64,000 nt of DNA, from the NCBI GenBank assembly GCA_001600695.1, contig BCKQ01000003.1:1463934-1527933 (forward strand), given 5' to 3'. A program made the position numbers and the translations under genes. This DNA is from Ascoidea asiatica (taxonomy: Eukaryota > Ascomycota > Saccharomycetes > Ascoideales > Ascoideaceae). The notes beneath the pieces are model-generated. The model was not told the origin of the DNA. It saw only the letters and a program-made list of their open reading frames with translations, and did no database searches. How positions within the stretch are numbered: position 1 is the first letter of the stretch; each line of letters begins with the position of its first letter. Shown piece after piece: positions 41,751 to 50,894 of this stretch.

Positions 41751-43364
41751 TCAGCCTTTTAAAAGATCATTTAAATCATCATTTCTCTCTAATAAATCTT
41801 CGATTCTTATTTCAACTTCTTCAACAATTCTTTTAGACCAACCAGTATGTTTTTTACAGTTTTTTTTATTTTTCAAACATAATTCATCAAATACAGTTTC
41901 ATTAATTTTTTCATTTTGACAAATTATACTATTTATATTATCAATATTAATTTTATTGGATTTGATTTCTTCTAGTATTTCATAACTTACAATTTTACTT
42001 AAATCATAATTTTGTTCATCATTAATATTAAATTTATTAAAAAATTGAAATTGATTTAAATTAAAGATTTTATCATATCCACAAATTTCATAAATAAGCC
42101 TAGATTTTCTTTTTCCTTTATTATTTTTATTTTTTTTAACTTTTTTAATTTTACTTAAAATTTTATTTTGATTTTGAATTTCATCATTTAAAATCTCAGA
42201 ATCTTCTTTTGGATTAAAATTTATAATATCATTAATTAATTTATTTCTATCTTTAATTTCTGATAATAATGTTTTTTTAAAATTATAATAATTAATTTCA
42301 TTCAAATTTTGTTTAATTTCTGAATTTATAGTTTGAATTTCTTTTCTTATGCCTAATAAATCTTCGGGATCATTTATATTTTGAAATCTTAAATTATTAT
42401 TATTGTTATTGAAATCTGTTTGCAAAAATTTAGAATTCAAAATTGACTTTAAATCTTCAGATTTTATATTCATTTTATTTATTAAGAATTTTTTTAAATA
42501 ATTATTGAATTCAATATCATTGAGAATTGAATTATTATTTTTAATTTCAATAAAATTATCTAACATTAAATTATCATTATCATTATCTTTATTGTTATTA
42601 TAATTATAATTATAATTATTTGAAATATCATTTGAATACAATTTAGATTTGATTTCTTTAAAATATAATAATCCATGATCTTTTGAACAAAATTTACTAT
42701 TTTTTGAAATTCTATTATAACAATTTTTTAATAAACATTTTTTCATAAATTTAAATTTTAATAAATTTTGTTTATCATTAAGTATACAATATGGACAAAA
42801 AAATTTTAGAATTAAATCTTTTAAAAGATAATTAATTTTCAAACAAGTAAAATGATACCAATTAAGACATTTATCACAACATATCATCAATTCACCATTA
42901 TCAGGTTTTTCACAAATACAATATAAAGAAAAATTATTTTTTTGATCAAAATGTTTCAAAGAAGAAAATGGTTTTAAAGTATAAATGAAATTATCTTTGA
43001 AATAATCAATTTCATAAAGATCATTATTGATGATGGATTGATTTGATTGATTTGATTGATTTGATTTATATGAATCCTCAGTTTCAAATTCAATAAAGTT
43101 AGTCGAGAATAATGATAATGAATTTGATTCATTATTTTCAATCAATAGATTTGAAGAAGAATTTTCAGTGATAATTAGTTCATCAGAACCATTTTGGTTT
43201 TTTGAGTTTATGTTATCAGCGCTTAGATCATTTGGAGAATCTTCTTCTTCTTCGTCTTCTTCAGAGCTTGTATAATCATAAGAAAACCCAGGTTTATCAG
43301 ATGAAGTCTTAACACTTTTACCTTCAACTCCTATTAAATCCTCCAATTCATCGTCCAAGTCCAT
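41751..43364 (-). CDS. SPP1: COMPASS subunit Spp1 (PHD finger, Cfp1 homologue)
   Basis: The product (537 aa; 353 in S. cerevisiae) is the H3K4me-reading subunit of the Set1/COMPASS methyltransferase, which also links chromatin to meiotic break sites. The PHD finger (about residues 148-195) is intact: LYCICEKPDNGELMICCDKC, then WYHFTCL and FFCPYC. The downstream Cys/His region of the Spp1/Cfp1 family is also present (KKCLLKNCYNRISKNSKFCS...HGLLYF), as are the late YEICGY and CKKHTGW motifs. Asn-rich inserts lengthen the linker. The N-terminal about 130 residues are acidic and disordered, with a QSN repeat (43020-43065). It shares an upstream region with the RNase T2 gene. Confidence 0.9.
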   Translation of the reverse strand: MDLDDELEDLIGVEGKSVKTSSDKPGFSYDYTSSEEDEEEEDSPNDLSADNINSKNQNGSDELIITENSSSNLLIENNESNSLSLFSTNFIEFETEDSYKSNQSNQSNQSIINNDLYEIDYFKDNFIYTLKPFSSLKHFDQKNNFSLYCICEKPDNGELMICCDKCLNWYHFTCLKINYLLKDLILKFFCPYCILNDKQNLLKFKFMKKCLLKNCYNRISKNSKFCSKDHGLLYFKEIKSKLYSNDISNNYNYNYNNNKDNDNDNLMLDNFIEIKNNNSILNDIEFNNYLKKFLINKMNIKSEDLKSILNSKFLQTDFNNNNNNLRFQNINDPEDLLGIRKEIQTINSEIKQNLNEINYYNFKKTLLSEIKDRNKLINDIINFNPKEDSEILNDEIQNQNKILSKIKKVKKNKNNKGKRKSRLIYEICGYDKIFNLNQFQFFNKFNINDEQNYDLSKIVSYEILEEIKSNKINIDNINSIICQNEKINETVFDELCLKNKKNCKKHTGWSKRIVEEVEIRIEDLLERNDDLNDLLKG

Positions 43365-43783
43365 AATCTAACTGCACCAGAAACTACCTTATTATTATTT
43401 TTTGTCTGTAGAAATGGCAATTGAAAACCTGCAACTAAACAAACATCAAACGATAATCAACAATCATAAACAAACAAATACAAACTTCTTTTGCCTCTTT
43501 CGCCTTTTGGAGATGGAAGCAGCAAATCATCGGGCAGAAGGGTCACGTGCTCTATTATATGCCATGAGATAGCGCTAAGCACGTTACGATAAACCCATGT
43601 TGGCTGCCAGAGCCGAGAGCTTTATCTTATCATTATATAAACACTACAAAAAGAAGCTTCATTTGCTAACTCTCTTGAAGAAAAAGATTCATTTCAATAG
43701 AAATTATTCTTCAATTCTCAATTGTTTTTGAGATTGATTGTTTGGTTTTATATAAGATTGATCTAAAGTAGTTTTTTCGCAAA
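43365..43783. promoter_or_regulatory. divergent promoter island, SPP1 / RNase T2 gene
   Basis: G+C-rich patch at about 43500-43620. It includes GTCACGTG at 43542-43549 (Cbf1/CDEI consensus; also a CACGTG E-box) and ACGTTACG. A TATATAA-like stretch at about 43634 precedes the RNase gene start. Confidence 0.5.
43542..43549 (+). promoter_or_regulatory. CDEI/Cbf1-type site GTCACGTG
   Basis: Exact RTCACRTG match between the divergent SPP1 and RNase T2 starts, within a G+C-rich island. Confidence 0.5.
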
Positions 43784-45282
43784 ATGGTCAATTTCAAAAA
43801 TACACTCACAATAATATGTTGTTTAGTAATTAGTGTTAGTGCTTCTAGTATTTACAATATTAAAATAGAAGATTCATTGAAAAATCAATTTCAGAATCAG
43901 AATCAAAATGATGATAAACTTGGTAAATATAAAAATAATATTTTAAGTCAGTTATTCAATTTCAATCTATTCAATGATAATCATAGAGTTAATATAAATG
44001 GTGATTATGAAAATAATTTCAATAAAAATAATCAATGTCCAATAGATATTCCATTAACATGTAGTAATTCATCTCCAATTGAAAATTCATGTTGTTTTGA
44101 ATTTCCTGGTGGTATAATGTTATCTACTCAATTTTGGGATTATTATCCTCCAATTGGTGATAATCAAACTTTTACATTACATGGTTTATGGCCTGATAAT
44201 TGTGATGGTTCTTATGAACAATTTTGTAATGAAAATAATCAATTAAATAATAATTTAAATTTAACTCAATTTTTAATTGAAAAAAATCAATCTGTTTTAT
44301 TAAATAAAATGTTAAAAGTTTGGAAAAATTTTAATGGTAATGATGAAGAATTATGGAAACATGAATTTAATAAACATGGTACTTGTATTAAAACTTTAAA
44401 TAAAAATTGTTTAAATAATTATTATCCTTATGAAAATTTTGAAATTATAAAATTTTTTAATATAACTATGAATTTATTTGAAAATTTAAATACTTTTAAT
44501 TAGTATATCTATGAATATATTATATATTATAAAATTTAAATACTTTTAATTTTTTAAAATCAGAAAATATTTTACCTTCATTAACAAAAACTTATACAAA
44601 ATTAGAAATTTCAAATGCTTTAAATAAAAATTTTAATAATTTAAATGTTTATTTTAAATGTAATAAATATAATGCTTTACAAGAAATTTGGTATTTTCAT
44701 TATTTAAAAGGTTCAATATTAAATCAAGATTTTATAAGAATTGATTCTTTAATGAATAATAATAATTGTCCTAATGAAGGTATAAAATTTCTTCCAAAAG
44801 GTTATTTACCACCAAATAAACCTCCAATAATACCACCAGGTTTACCAGGTAAAAAACCTTTAAATCCTAATAATAAAAAAGGTTATATAATTGTTGAAAT
44901 TTTAGATAAAAATTCAAAAAAAATTTCTGATTATGGTTGTTTAATAAGTAATGGAAAATGGTTTAATACTAATATTAAATCTTGTGCTTTATTTAATTTA
45001 AAAAAATCTAATTTTGGTGGTTATGATTTATTATCTTCTAAAGGAAATTGTTATTTAGATAAAAATACAAAACTTTTTATTTGTAATAATAAATCTTCTA
45101 ACTATAAAAATCAATTTGGTTTTGATAAATCTAATAATTTAATTAGTAATGGTGGTATTAATAGTTTCATTGCTTATCAAAAACCAAAATCAATATCTCA
45201 AGAATCAATTTATTGGAATATTAAAAATAATGATAATCATATGACTTATAATTTAAATTTGAGATTTAAACAGATTGCTTGA
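43784..45282 (+). CDS. RNY1: RNase T2 (Rny1-like), frame interrupted by a 50-nt insertion
   Basis: A secreted or vacuolar endoribonuclease of the T2 family in two pieces. The first part (43784-44503) has a signal peptide (NTLTIICCLVISVSAS) and both catalytic blocks: LHGLWPDNCDG, and ELWKHEFNKHGTC with its catalytic His residues. It stops at TAG 44501-44503. The second part, in another frame to 45282, continues the fold (VYFKCNKYNALQEIWYFHYL) and carries the fungal C-terminal extension. The break is an extra 50 bases: 21 bases at 44481-44501 recur at 44531-44551. Removing exactly one unit length would put both halves in one frame. The extra piece has no GT-AG ends, so it is not an ordinary intron. 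It may be a recent inactivating duplication, an assembly error, or something translational. The catalytic half alone lacks part of the fold. Confidence 0.8.
44481..44551. repeat. 21-bp direct repeat framing the RNase T2 interruption
   Basis: AAAATTTAAATACTTTTAAT plus T occurs at 44481-44501 and 44531-44551, separated by 29 AT-rich bases. The period is 50, which shifts the frame. The first copy runs directly into the TAG stop. Confidence 0.9.
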
Positions 45283-46174
45283 ATAGTTAATTAAGCTTTA
45301 TATTTAATATATTTTTACATACAATTTATAAATTTAGTACAATTTACCTTTTGATATGAACTTTAACGAAGAGTTCGGTAAATTTATAGTTCATTTTATT
45401 TAAGTTATGTTCAATGTTAATAATAACAAATGTTCAAATATTTAATCTTACTTAGGAAATTAGGAATGCTTAATCAAGTGTTCAGGACCTTTTTTGAAGT
45501 TTTTAACAAAGTTGATAAATATTTTTTAAATTAAATAGTAAAGCTGAATTCATATTAGATTCATTCCTAAACATAATTATATCAACTCCCAATGAAATCA
45601 AATATTTTAAATTAATCAATTCAATTTTTTCTATTTTTCCAGTACCAGTTGAATTTATTGGAGTTTGTAAATTATTTGATTCAAATTGTAAAATATTTAA
45701 ATTATTTTGCAATTTAGATAAAAGTAATGAACTTCTTCTTGTTAGAAAAGAAGTATCGAAGTACAAGCTCTAGCTTCTTCAGATAATGAATTTAATATTT
45801 GATCTTTCATTGAAACAATATTTCTTTCATTTTGAAGAAATATTGTTTCAACATATATTCTTTTATTGCCATTAAGATTCATCAATTGGAGTTTTTATGA
45901 TAATAAAGCTTTAATCATAATTTTCAAATAACAAGGCAGAATTTAATTGCAATTATCGTGCCTTTGCAGGGTAACCCTCGCTTCTTCTGCTCATCAGCCA
46001 TGGCAGTAAACTGTTCTACTGCCAGCCAAATCGCCGCCACCGACTCAAGAAGAAGAATCAAAAACTGCAGATTCTTCAACTTCTCTACAGGAAAATAAGA
46101 ATCAATTCAATTCAATTGAAATCATATTCAATTCAACTTGCAATTGTTAAATATAGACTTATCAATTTACTACA
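45283..46174. other. intergenic region with a relic and the PRE5 promoter
   Basis: Holds the 3' flank of the RNase gene, a minus-strand coding relic (listed separately) and a G+C-rich promoter island at about 45955-46075. The island has a hairpin: GGCAGTA at 46002-46008 pairs with TACTGCC at 46017-46023. GCCGCCACC at 46033-46041 faintly resembles the proteasome-gene element (GGTGGCAAA on the other strand) but differs in three bases. Confidence 0.5.
45503..45885 (-). pseudogene. frameshifted coding relic, unknown family
   Basis: On the minus strand an upstream stretch beginning MNLNGNKRIYVETIFLQNER and reaching LSEEARACTS passes, after one frame change near 45766, into YFDTSFLTRRSSLLLSKLQN...GVDIIMFRNESNMNSALLFNL, ending at 45503. 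Both halves look protein-like (long amphipathic helices), with a few overlapping codons at the junction. It could be a single-frameshift pseudogene, or two exons, but I found no donor/branch/acceptor set. Family not recognised. Confidence 0.4.
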
Positions 46175-47169
46175 ATGGTATGTATTGTTTTGAAATATTA
46201 CAGAAGTCGTTTCGTATCTTTTATCAAGTTCTTTCAAAAACTAACTTTTTTTTAATATTTATCCAGTTCAGAAATAATTATGACAGTGATACTGTAACCT
46301 TTTCACCAACTGGTCGTTTATTTCAAGTGGAATATGCTTTGGAGGCAATCAAACAAGGTAGTGCTTCTGTTGGATTAAGATCAAAAACACATTCTGTATT
46401 GGTAACTTTGAAAAGAAATGCAGAAGAATTAGGATCTTATCATAAAAAAATTATCAAAATTGATAAACATATGGCAATTGCTTTATCAGGATTAGCACCA
46501 GATGCTCGTGTTTTATCGAATTTTTTAAGAACTAAAGCAATGGAAGAAAAATTAGTTTTTAATAGACCTATACCAATACAAAGAGCAGTTAATTTATTAG
46601 CAGATAAAGCTCAACAGAATACACAAAGTTATGAATCAAGACCATATGGTGTAGGATTATTAGTTATTGGTTATGATGAATTAGGTCCTCGTTTATTTGA
46701 TTTTCAACCTTCTGGTCAAGTTTTAGAATATTTTGCAAATGCAATTGGTGCTAGATCTCAAGGTGCTAGAACATATCTTGAAAAAAATTTTGATTCATTC
46801 CCAAATTTAGATGATAATGAATTAATCAAAAGAGGTATTCAAGCTTTGAAACAAACTTTAAAAGATACTGAATTAACATCAGCAAATACAAGTATTGCTA
46901 TTGTAGGTAAAGATGGTTTAAAAATATATGAAGATGATAGTGTGGAACCATTTTTAAGTGCTGATGCTGATGTTGATAATAATGAAAATGGTAATGCAGA
47001 TGATGATACACCAATTGAATCAGAATCAACTACTGCTTCAACAGTTGTTGGTGATTCTAACACAGCAGAACCAAGTACTACTGTTTCATCTGCACCAGCT
47101 ACTACAGCAGATGAACCTACATCGTCGGTTGTTCAAGATGCTGATGGAGATCAAAGAATGGATGAGTAA
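46175..47169 (+). CDS. PRE5: 20S proteasome alpha-6 subunit Pre5, with one intron
   Basis: Spliced from exon 1 (46175-46177, just the ATG) and exon 2 (46267-47169), giving a 301-residue alpha-6 subunit of the 20S core. The mature start, M-FRNNYDSDTVTFSPTGRLFQVEYALEAIK, is the universal alpha-subunit N-terminus, including the YDSD and VEYA motifs that form the gate. Further landmarks: GLAPDARVLSNFLR, NTQSYESRPYGVGLL, GQVLEYFANAIGARSQGARTYLE and IAIVGKDGL. S. cerevisiae Pre5 has 234 residues; the extra about 65 are an acidic Ser/Thr/Asp tail (DADVDNNENGNADDD... to QRMDE). Without splicing, the frame opens at a TTG and carries a non-conserved leader. Confidence 0.94.
46178..46266 (+). other. intron directly after the PRE5 start codon
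   Basis: 89-nt intron: donor GTATGT at 46178, branch-like AACTAAC at 46239-46245, T tract, acceptor CAG ending at 46266. It separates the ATG from the next codon (TTC). Family conservation starting at MFRNNYD supports it strongly. Confidence 0.9.
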
Positions 47170-47672
47170 AGTTAATTAAGCATATAACATATAGTTAAAT
47201 ATTATTAGTGTTATATAATCAATAAGATATTATAATCTGATAATCTATTTCAATCTGTTCGGTAACAAAGGAAGCAATGGATGATTTATTCCCTTAACAA
47301 TCCAATTGCAGTTTTCCAATATCACGATAATAATCATATATTAAAGTTGCTAGTACAGTACTAGTAAAGGAGGAGTTATTAGCACTACACTACCATTACA
47401 GTACTAATCTCCCACTTTCTATGATGCTTTTGCGATTTAAAACATGAATATATTATTTCATACTATTTATTTATTCCAGTGTACACTATAAAAGACTCAG
47501 TTATCTCTTAAATTTTAATTTATATAATCTTATCGTATTATCAATATTATCAATATTATCAATATTATCAATCACTTAATTTTTTATAAATAATAGCTTT
47601 TTTTATCATTTGAATATATCATTTGTGATTATATCAATATAATAATATATAATAAATAATCTTTATTATAAA
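47170..47672. promoter_or_regulatory. PRE5 3' flank and ceramidase promoter
   Basis: Includes the perfect palindrome CTAGTACAGTACTAG (47350-47364), whose half ACAGTACTA recurs at 47398-47406. TATAAAA occurs near 47487, and there are four near-copies of TATCAATAT at about 47537-47575. The palindrome and its partial copy could be paired sites for a dimeric regulator of the ceramidase gene. Confidence 0.45.
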
Positions 47673-48524
47673 ATGTTTCCCTTTGCAATTGAATATCCTC
47701 CAGTTCCTCAATATAGTTTCTGGGGTAATCCAACTGCCACTATAGATTGGTGTGAAGAAAATAATGTAATAAGTCCATATATAACTGAATTTGTAAATAC
47801 TTTAACAAATATTATTTATATTACAGTATCTTTATATTCTATTTATTCAGTTAAAAAAAATAAATTAGAACTTAGATTTCAATTAACTTTCTTAGGTTTT
47901 GCTATTGTTGGTTTTGGATCTTGGTGGTTTCATATGACTTTATTATATCAATATCAATTATTAGATGAATTACCAATGATATATGCAACTGTAATTCCAT
48001 TATGGTCTTTATATTCAGAAAATGATGATAAAAAAATTCAAAAAAAAAAGGGAATTGCAATATTTGCTTTTGTATTAATATTTTCAATTTATTATATTCT
48101 AATAAATAGAAATCCAGTATTTCATGAAATATTATATGGTTTAATTAATTTTTTAATTGTATATAAAGCTTATAAACTTACAATAAAAATTGATAAAAAA
48201 CTTTATAAAAATGAATTACAAAATCTTCATAAAACAATGGGTTATGGAGTTTCTATGTTTTCTGCAGGTTTTATATTTTGGAATTTAGATAGAATTTTTT
48301 GTTCTCAATTAATTAATACAAGAAGATTAATAGGAATTCCATATGGTTTTGTTTTAGAAGGTCATGGTTGGTGGCATATATTAACAGGTTTTGGTGTTTA
48401 TTATTTTGTTATATATTTGGAATATTTAAGATGTTTTAGTCTTAATGTTCAAGATCATTATAAAATAACTTGGCATTTTAAAGTTTTACCTGAAGTTGTT
48501 TTAAGACCTTCATTAACAATTTAA
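47673..48524 (+). CDS. alkaline ceramidase (Ypc1/Ydc1 family), copy 1
   Basis: The product (283 aa) is a seven-helix ER membrane hydrolase that splits ceramide into a long-chain base and a fatty acid; yeast family members can also run the reverse reaction. Family motifs: FWGNPTATIDWCEENNVISPYITEFVNT, GSWWFHMTLLYQYQLLDELPM with the metal-site Ser, His and Asp, and HGWWHILTGFGVYYFVIYLEYLR with two further His. All putative zinc ligands appear present. A paralog lies 4.2 kb away on the opposite strand, and a sphingoid-base kinase is beyond it. I cannot say which copy corresponds to YPC1 (phytoceramide) or YDC1 (dihydroceramide). Confidence 0.93.
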   Translation: MFPFAIEYPPVPQYSFWGNPTATIDWCEENNVISPYITEFVNTLTNIIYITVSLYSIYSVKKNKLELRFQLTFLGFAIVGFGSWWFHMTLLYQYQLLDELPMIYATVIPLWSLYSENDDKKIQKKKGIAIFAFVLIFSIYYILINRNPVFHEILYGLINFLIVYKAYKLTIKIDKKLYKNELQNLHKTMGYGVSMFSAGFIFWNLDRIFCSQLINTRRLIGIPYGFVLEGHGWWHILTGFGVYYFVIYLEYLRCFSLNVQDHYKITWHFKVLPEVVLRPSLTI

Positions 48525-48747
48525 ATAAGTTTCTCTCACTTTCTTTCAGTTTCAAAAATTAGACAAAAGACATAAAAAAAAAAAAAAACATAGAAAAAAA
48601 TGCATAAATTAAGTATATAAATTATATATATATACATAAATATATATATTGTATAAATTAAATATAAATTGAATATAAATTAAATGTATAAATACCTTTG
48701 ATGATTATATAAAAAATTATGTAAATACTATAACTTCTCATAAATTT

Positions 48748-50532
48748 TTAAGCTAATTCAAAATCTAACCAACATTCATCAAATAAAGGTCTACTTGTCC
48801 AACTATCTGCCATACACATCATAACTTCATCAGTTTTACCAAATTTTTTAATATCAATTCCACAATTATTTTTAAATTTTTCACTTTGATAACCCATTAA
48901 AATATCACCATTAGTTTCATTTTCATTTAATACATAACACCAATCTTTTGAAATTGAAGTTTTAAAATTATAATATATAGCTGCAATAGAAATTTTAATT
49001 TCTGTTAAAGCAAGATGCATACCTAAACAAAATTTTCCTCCAACACCAAATGGAAACATATAATTATTCATTTTTTTAATTCTTAAATTAAATTCATCAT
49101 CATTTTCATTTTCATCTTTTAACCAACGTTCTGGTATAAATTTATTTTCATTTGGAAAAATTTTTGAATCTCTTTGAAGTGACCATGGTTGTAAAGAAAC
49201 AATTGTACCTTTTGGTAAATAATAATTATCATATAAATAATAATCAGATTTTATAATTTCTCTTGGTTCAGAACCTGGAATTGCAGAATGTAATCTTAAA
49301 GATTCATTAATTATTGCTTCTAAATAAGGTAATTTATTTAATTCAAATATATCATTACTTGGTAATTTTAAATTATTATTTTTATTAATTTTTGAACCAA
49401 AAAATTCATTTAATTCTTTATTTAATTTAATTTGAATCATTTTATTAAATGGTCTTGATAATTCCCAAGTTATATAAGATAATGTAATTCCAGTTGTTTC
49501 ATGACCAGCGGCAATATGATCACTTAATTCACTTGCAGCATTTAAACCTTTAATATTATTTTGATATAAAGTTTTAATAACAGGTTTAATTTCTCTTAAA
49601 TTTGAATTAATTGAAGAATTTTCAAAATTTTCAACATTTTCAAAATTTTTAAATTTATAATTTAAAATTAAATTATCTGAATTTTCATCAAGATATTTAA
49701 TTTTTTCCCATAACCAATCTCTAATAAATTTTGAATTTTTTTTAATTTCTTTTGAAGCTACAATAGACCAAAATTTAGGTAATAAAGTTGTATAAAACCA
49801 CATTGAAGATTGTTGTCTATAACCATTTAAAACTAAATCTCTTTCTTTAATATTAGTTAAAAAATTAGTTGAAACAGATTCACCTAATTCATAATAAGTT
49901 ACAATATCCATTGCTAAAGCACTAAATAAATTATAAACATTAATACTTTTAAAATTTTTAATTTTATTATTTTTTAAAATAATTTTAAAATTTTTTTTTG
50001 ATAAATCTGGAGTTTCTAAAGAAATTCCAGTTTTATAAATTATATTAATTAAATTTAAAATTTTATTATTTAAAAAATTTATTGAATTTTTTGAATATAT
50101 TGAAGATTTTGAATATTGATTATTAATAATTTTTTTAAAATTTAAATGAATTTTATTATCAGTTGAAGAAAACATATTTGGTTTATTATAATTTTTAAAA
50201 TTTGAATAAAATTTTGATCTTGGTAAATTTTCTTTTAAATAAATTTTTTTTAAAAAAATTGGATCATTAATTGATAATTCAATTGGAGATATTTGAATAA
50301 TTTTACCAAATTTTAAATGTAAATTATTTAATAATTCATTTCTTTGTTCTAATCTTTGATTATTATAAATTGGAAATTTTGAAATTTTATAAATTAAAGG
50401 ACCAGGAAATTTTCTTAATGGATTTAAAAAAAATGGATAAATGAAATATGAATATATTAAATATGATAAAGTAATTGAGAATATTGAAAAAACATAATGA
50501 TTTAAAATATTTTGAATAATATCTGAAAACAT
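48748..50532 (-). CDS. cytochrome P450, ER-anchored
   Basis: A 594-residue microsomal P450. An N-terminal membrane anchor (IFSITLSYLIYSYFIYPFF) is followed by the hinge NPLRKFPGP. The I-helix oxygen-binding motif AGHETT, the K-helix ESLR (ExxR), PERW, and the heme loop FPFGVGGKFCLGMHLA with its Cys ligand are all intact. It is not obviously CYP51 (Erg11) or CYP61 (Erg5), and I cannot place it confidently in another family; the LRKFPGP hinge recalls filamentous-fungal enzymes. Asn/Lys-rich inserts occur near 100-190 and 280-330. I used the ATG at 50532, which begins the anchor; an upstream TTG is unlikely. Its position between two ceramidases makes a lipid substrate worth considering (inference). 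Confidence 0.88.
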   Translation of the reverse strand: MFSDIIQNILNHYVFSIFSITLSYLIYSYFIYPFFLNPLRKFPGPLIYKISKFPIYNNQRLEQRNELLNNLHLKFGKIIQISPIELSINDPIFLKKIYLKENLPRSKFYSNFKNYNKPNMFSSTDNKIHLNFKKIINNQYSKSSIYSKNSINFLNNKILNLINIIYKTGISLETPDLSKKNFKIILKNNKIKNFKSINVYNLFSALAMDIVTYYELGESVSTNFLTNIKERDLVLNGYRQQSSMWFYTTLLPKFWSIVASKEIKKNSKFIRDWLWEKIKYLDENSDNLILNYKFKNFENVENFENSSINSNLREIKPVIKTLYQNNIKGLNAASELSDHIAAGHETTGITLSYITWELSRPFNKMIQIKLNKELNEFFGSKINKNNNLKLPSNDIFELNKLPYLEAIINESLRLHSAIPGSEPREIIKSDYYLYDNYYLPKGTIVSLQPWSLQRDSKIFPNENKFIPERWLKDENENDDEFNLRIKKMNNYMFPFGVGGKFCLGMHLALTEIKISIAAIYYNFKTSISKDWCYVLNENETNGDILMGYQSEKFKNNCGIDIKKFGKTDEVMMCMADSWTSRPLFDECWLDFELA

Positions 50533-50894
50533 TATTAAGGTTAGGTTCTTAATGTTATTATAAGAAGAGCTTTTAATAAATTGAAATTGAATCTTCAAGA
50601 AAAACCCAGTTTGTAGTCAAAGGAATATCCAATACCTTTATATTCTTTTTTATCATTATTATTAATATATATTCGAATAACTTTGATTTGAGTAAAAATT
50701 GGGAAACCGAGAAGATTGGCGCGTGGATATTCCAAATTGAGATAGAGAAACGAAGTTTGATTCGGCGATAAGAAAGAAGAATCTGTTGGTTATCGGATTA
50801 CAATGCAATATATTATATTATATTATATTATTATTGTATTATATTATATTATATTGGAAGCTTTAATAGATATAAAGAGAGATGTGAATGGGTG
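50533..50894. promoter_or_regulatory. P450 upstream region
   Basis: G+C-richer patch at about 50690-50790 (GGCGCGTGGATATTCC) and a tandem TATAT/ATT run at about 50806-50856. TAE1 lies beyond on the same strand, so the space also holds the TAE1 3' flank. Confidence 0.45.

Noticed and set aside
44503-44573. Canonical intron in the RNase T2 gene (GT at 44503, AG at 44573)
   Set aside because: Splicing these ends creates an immediate stop and does not join the frames; only the 50-nt unit restores the frame, and it lacks GT-AG ends.
46033-46041. Rpn4-type PACE element upstream of PRE5
   Set aside because: GGTGGC core present on the minus strand, but the AAA part is replaced by GGC, so the match is too weak to call.
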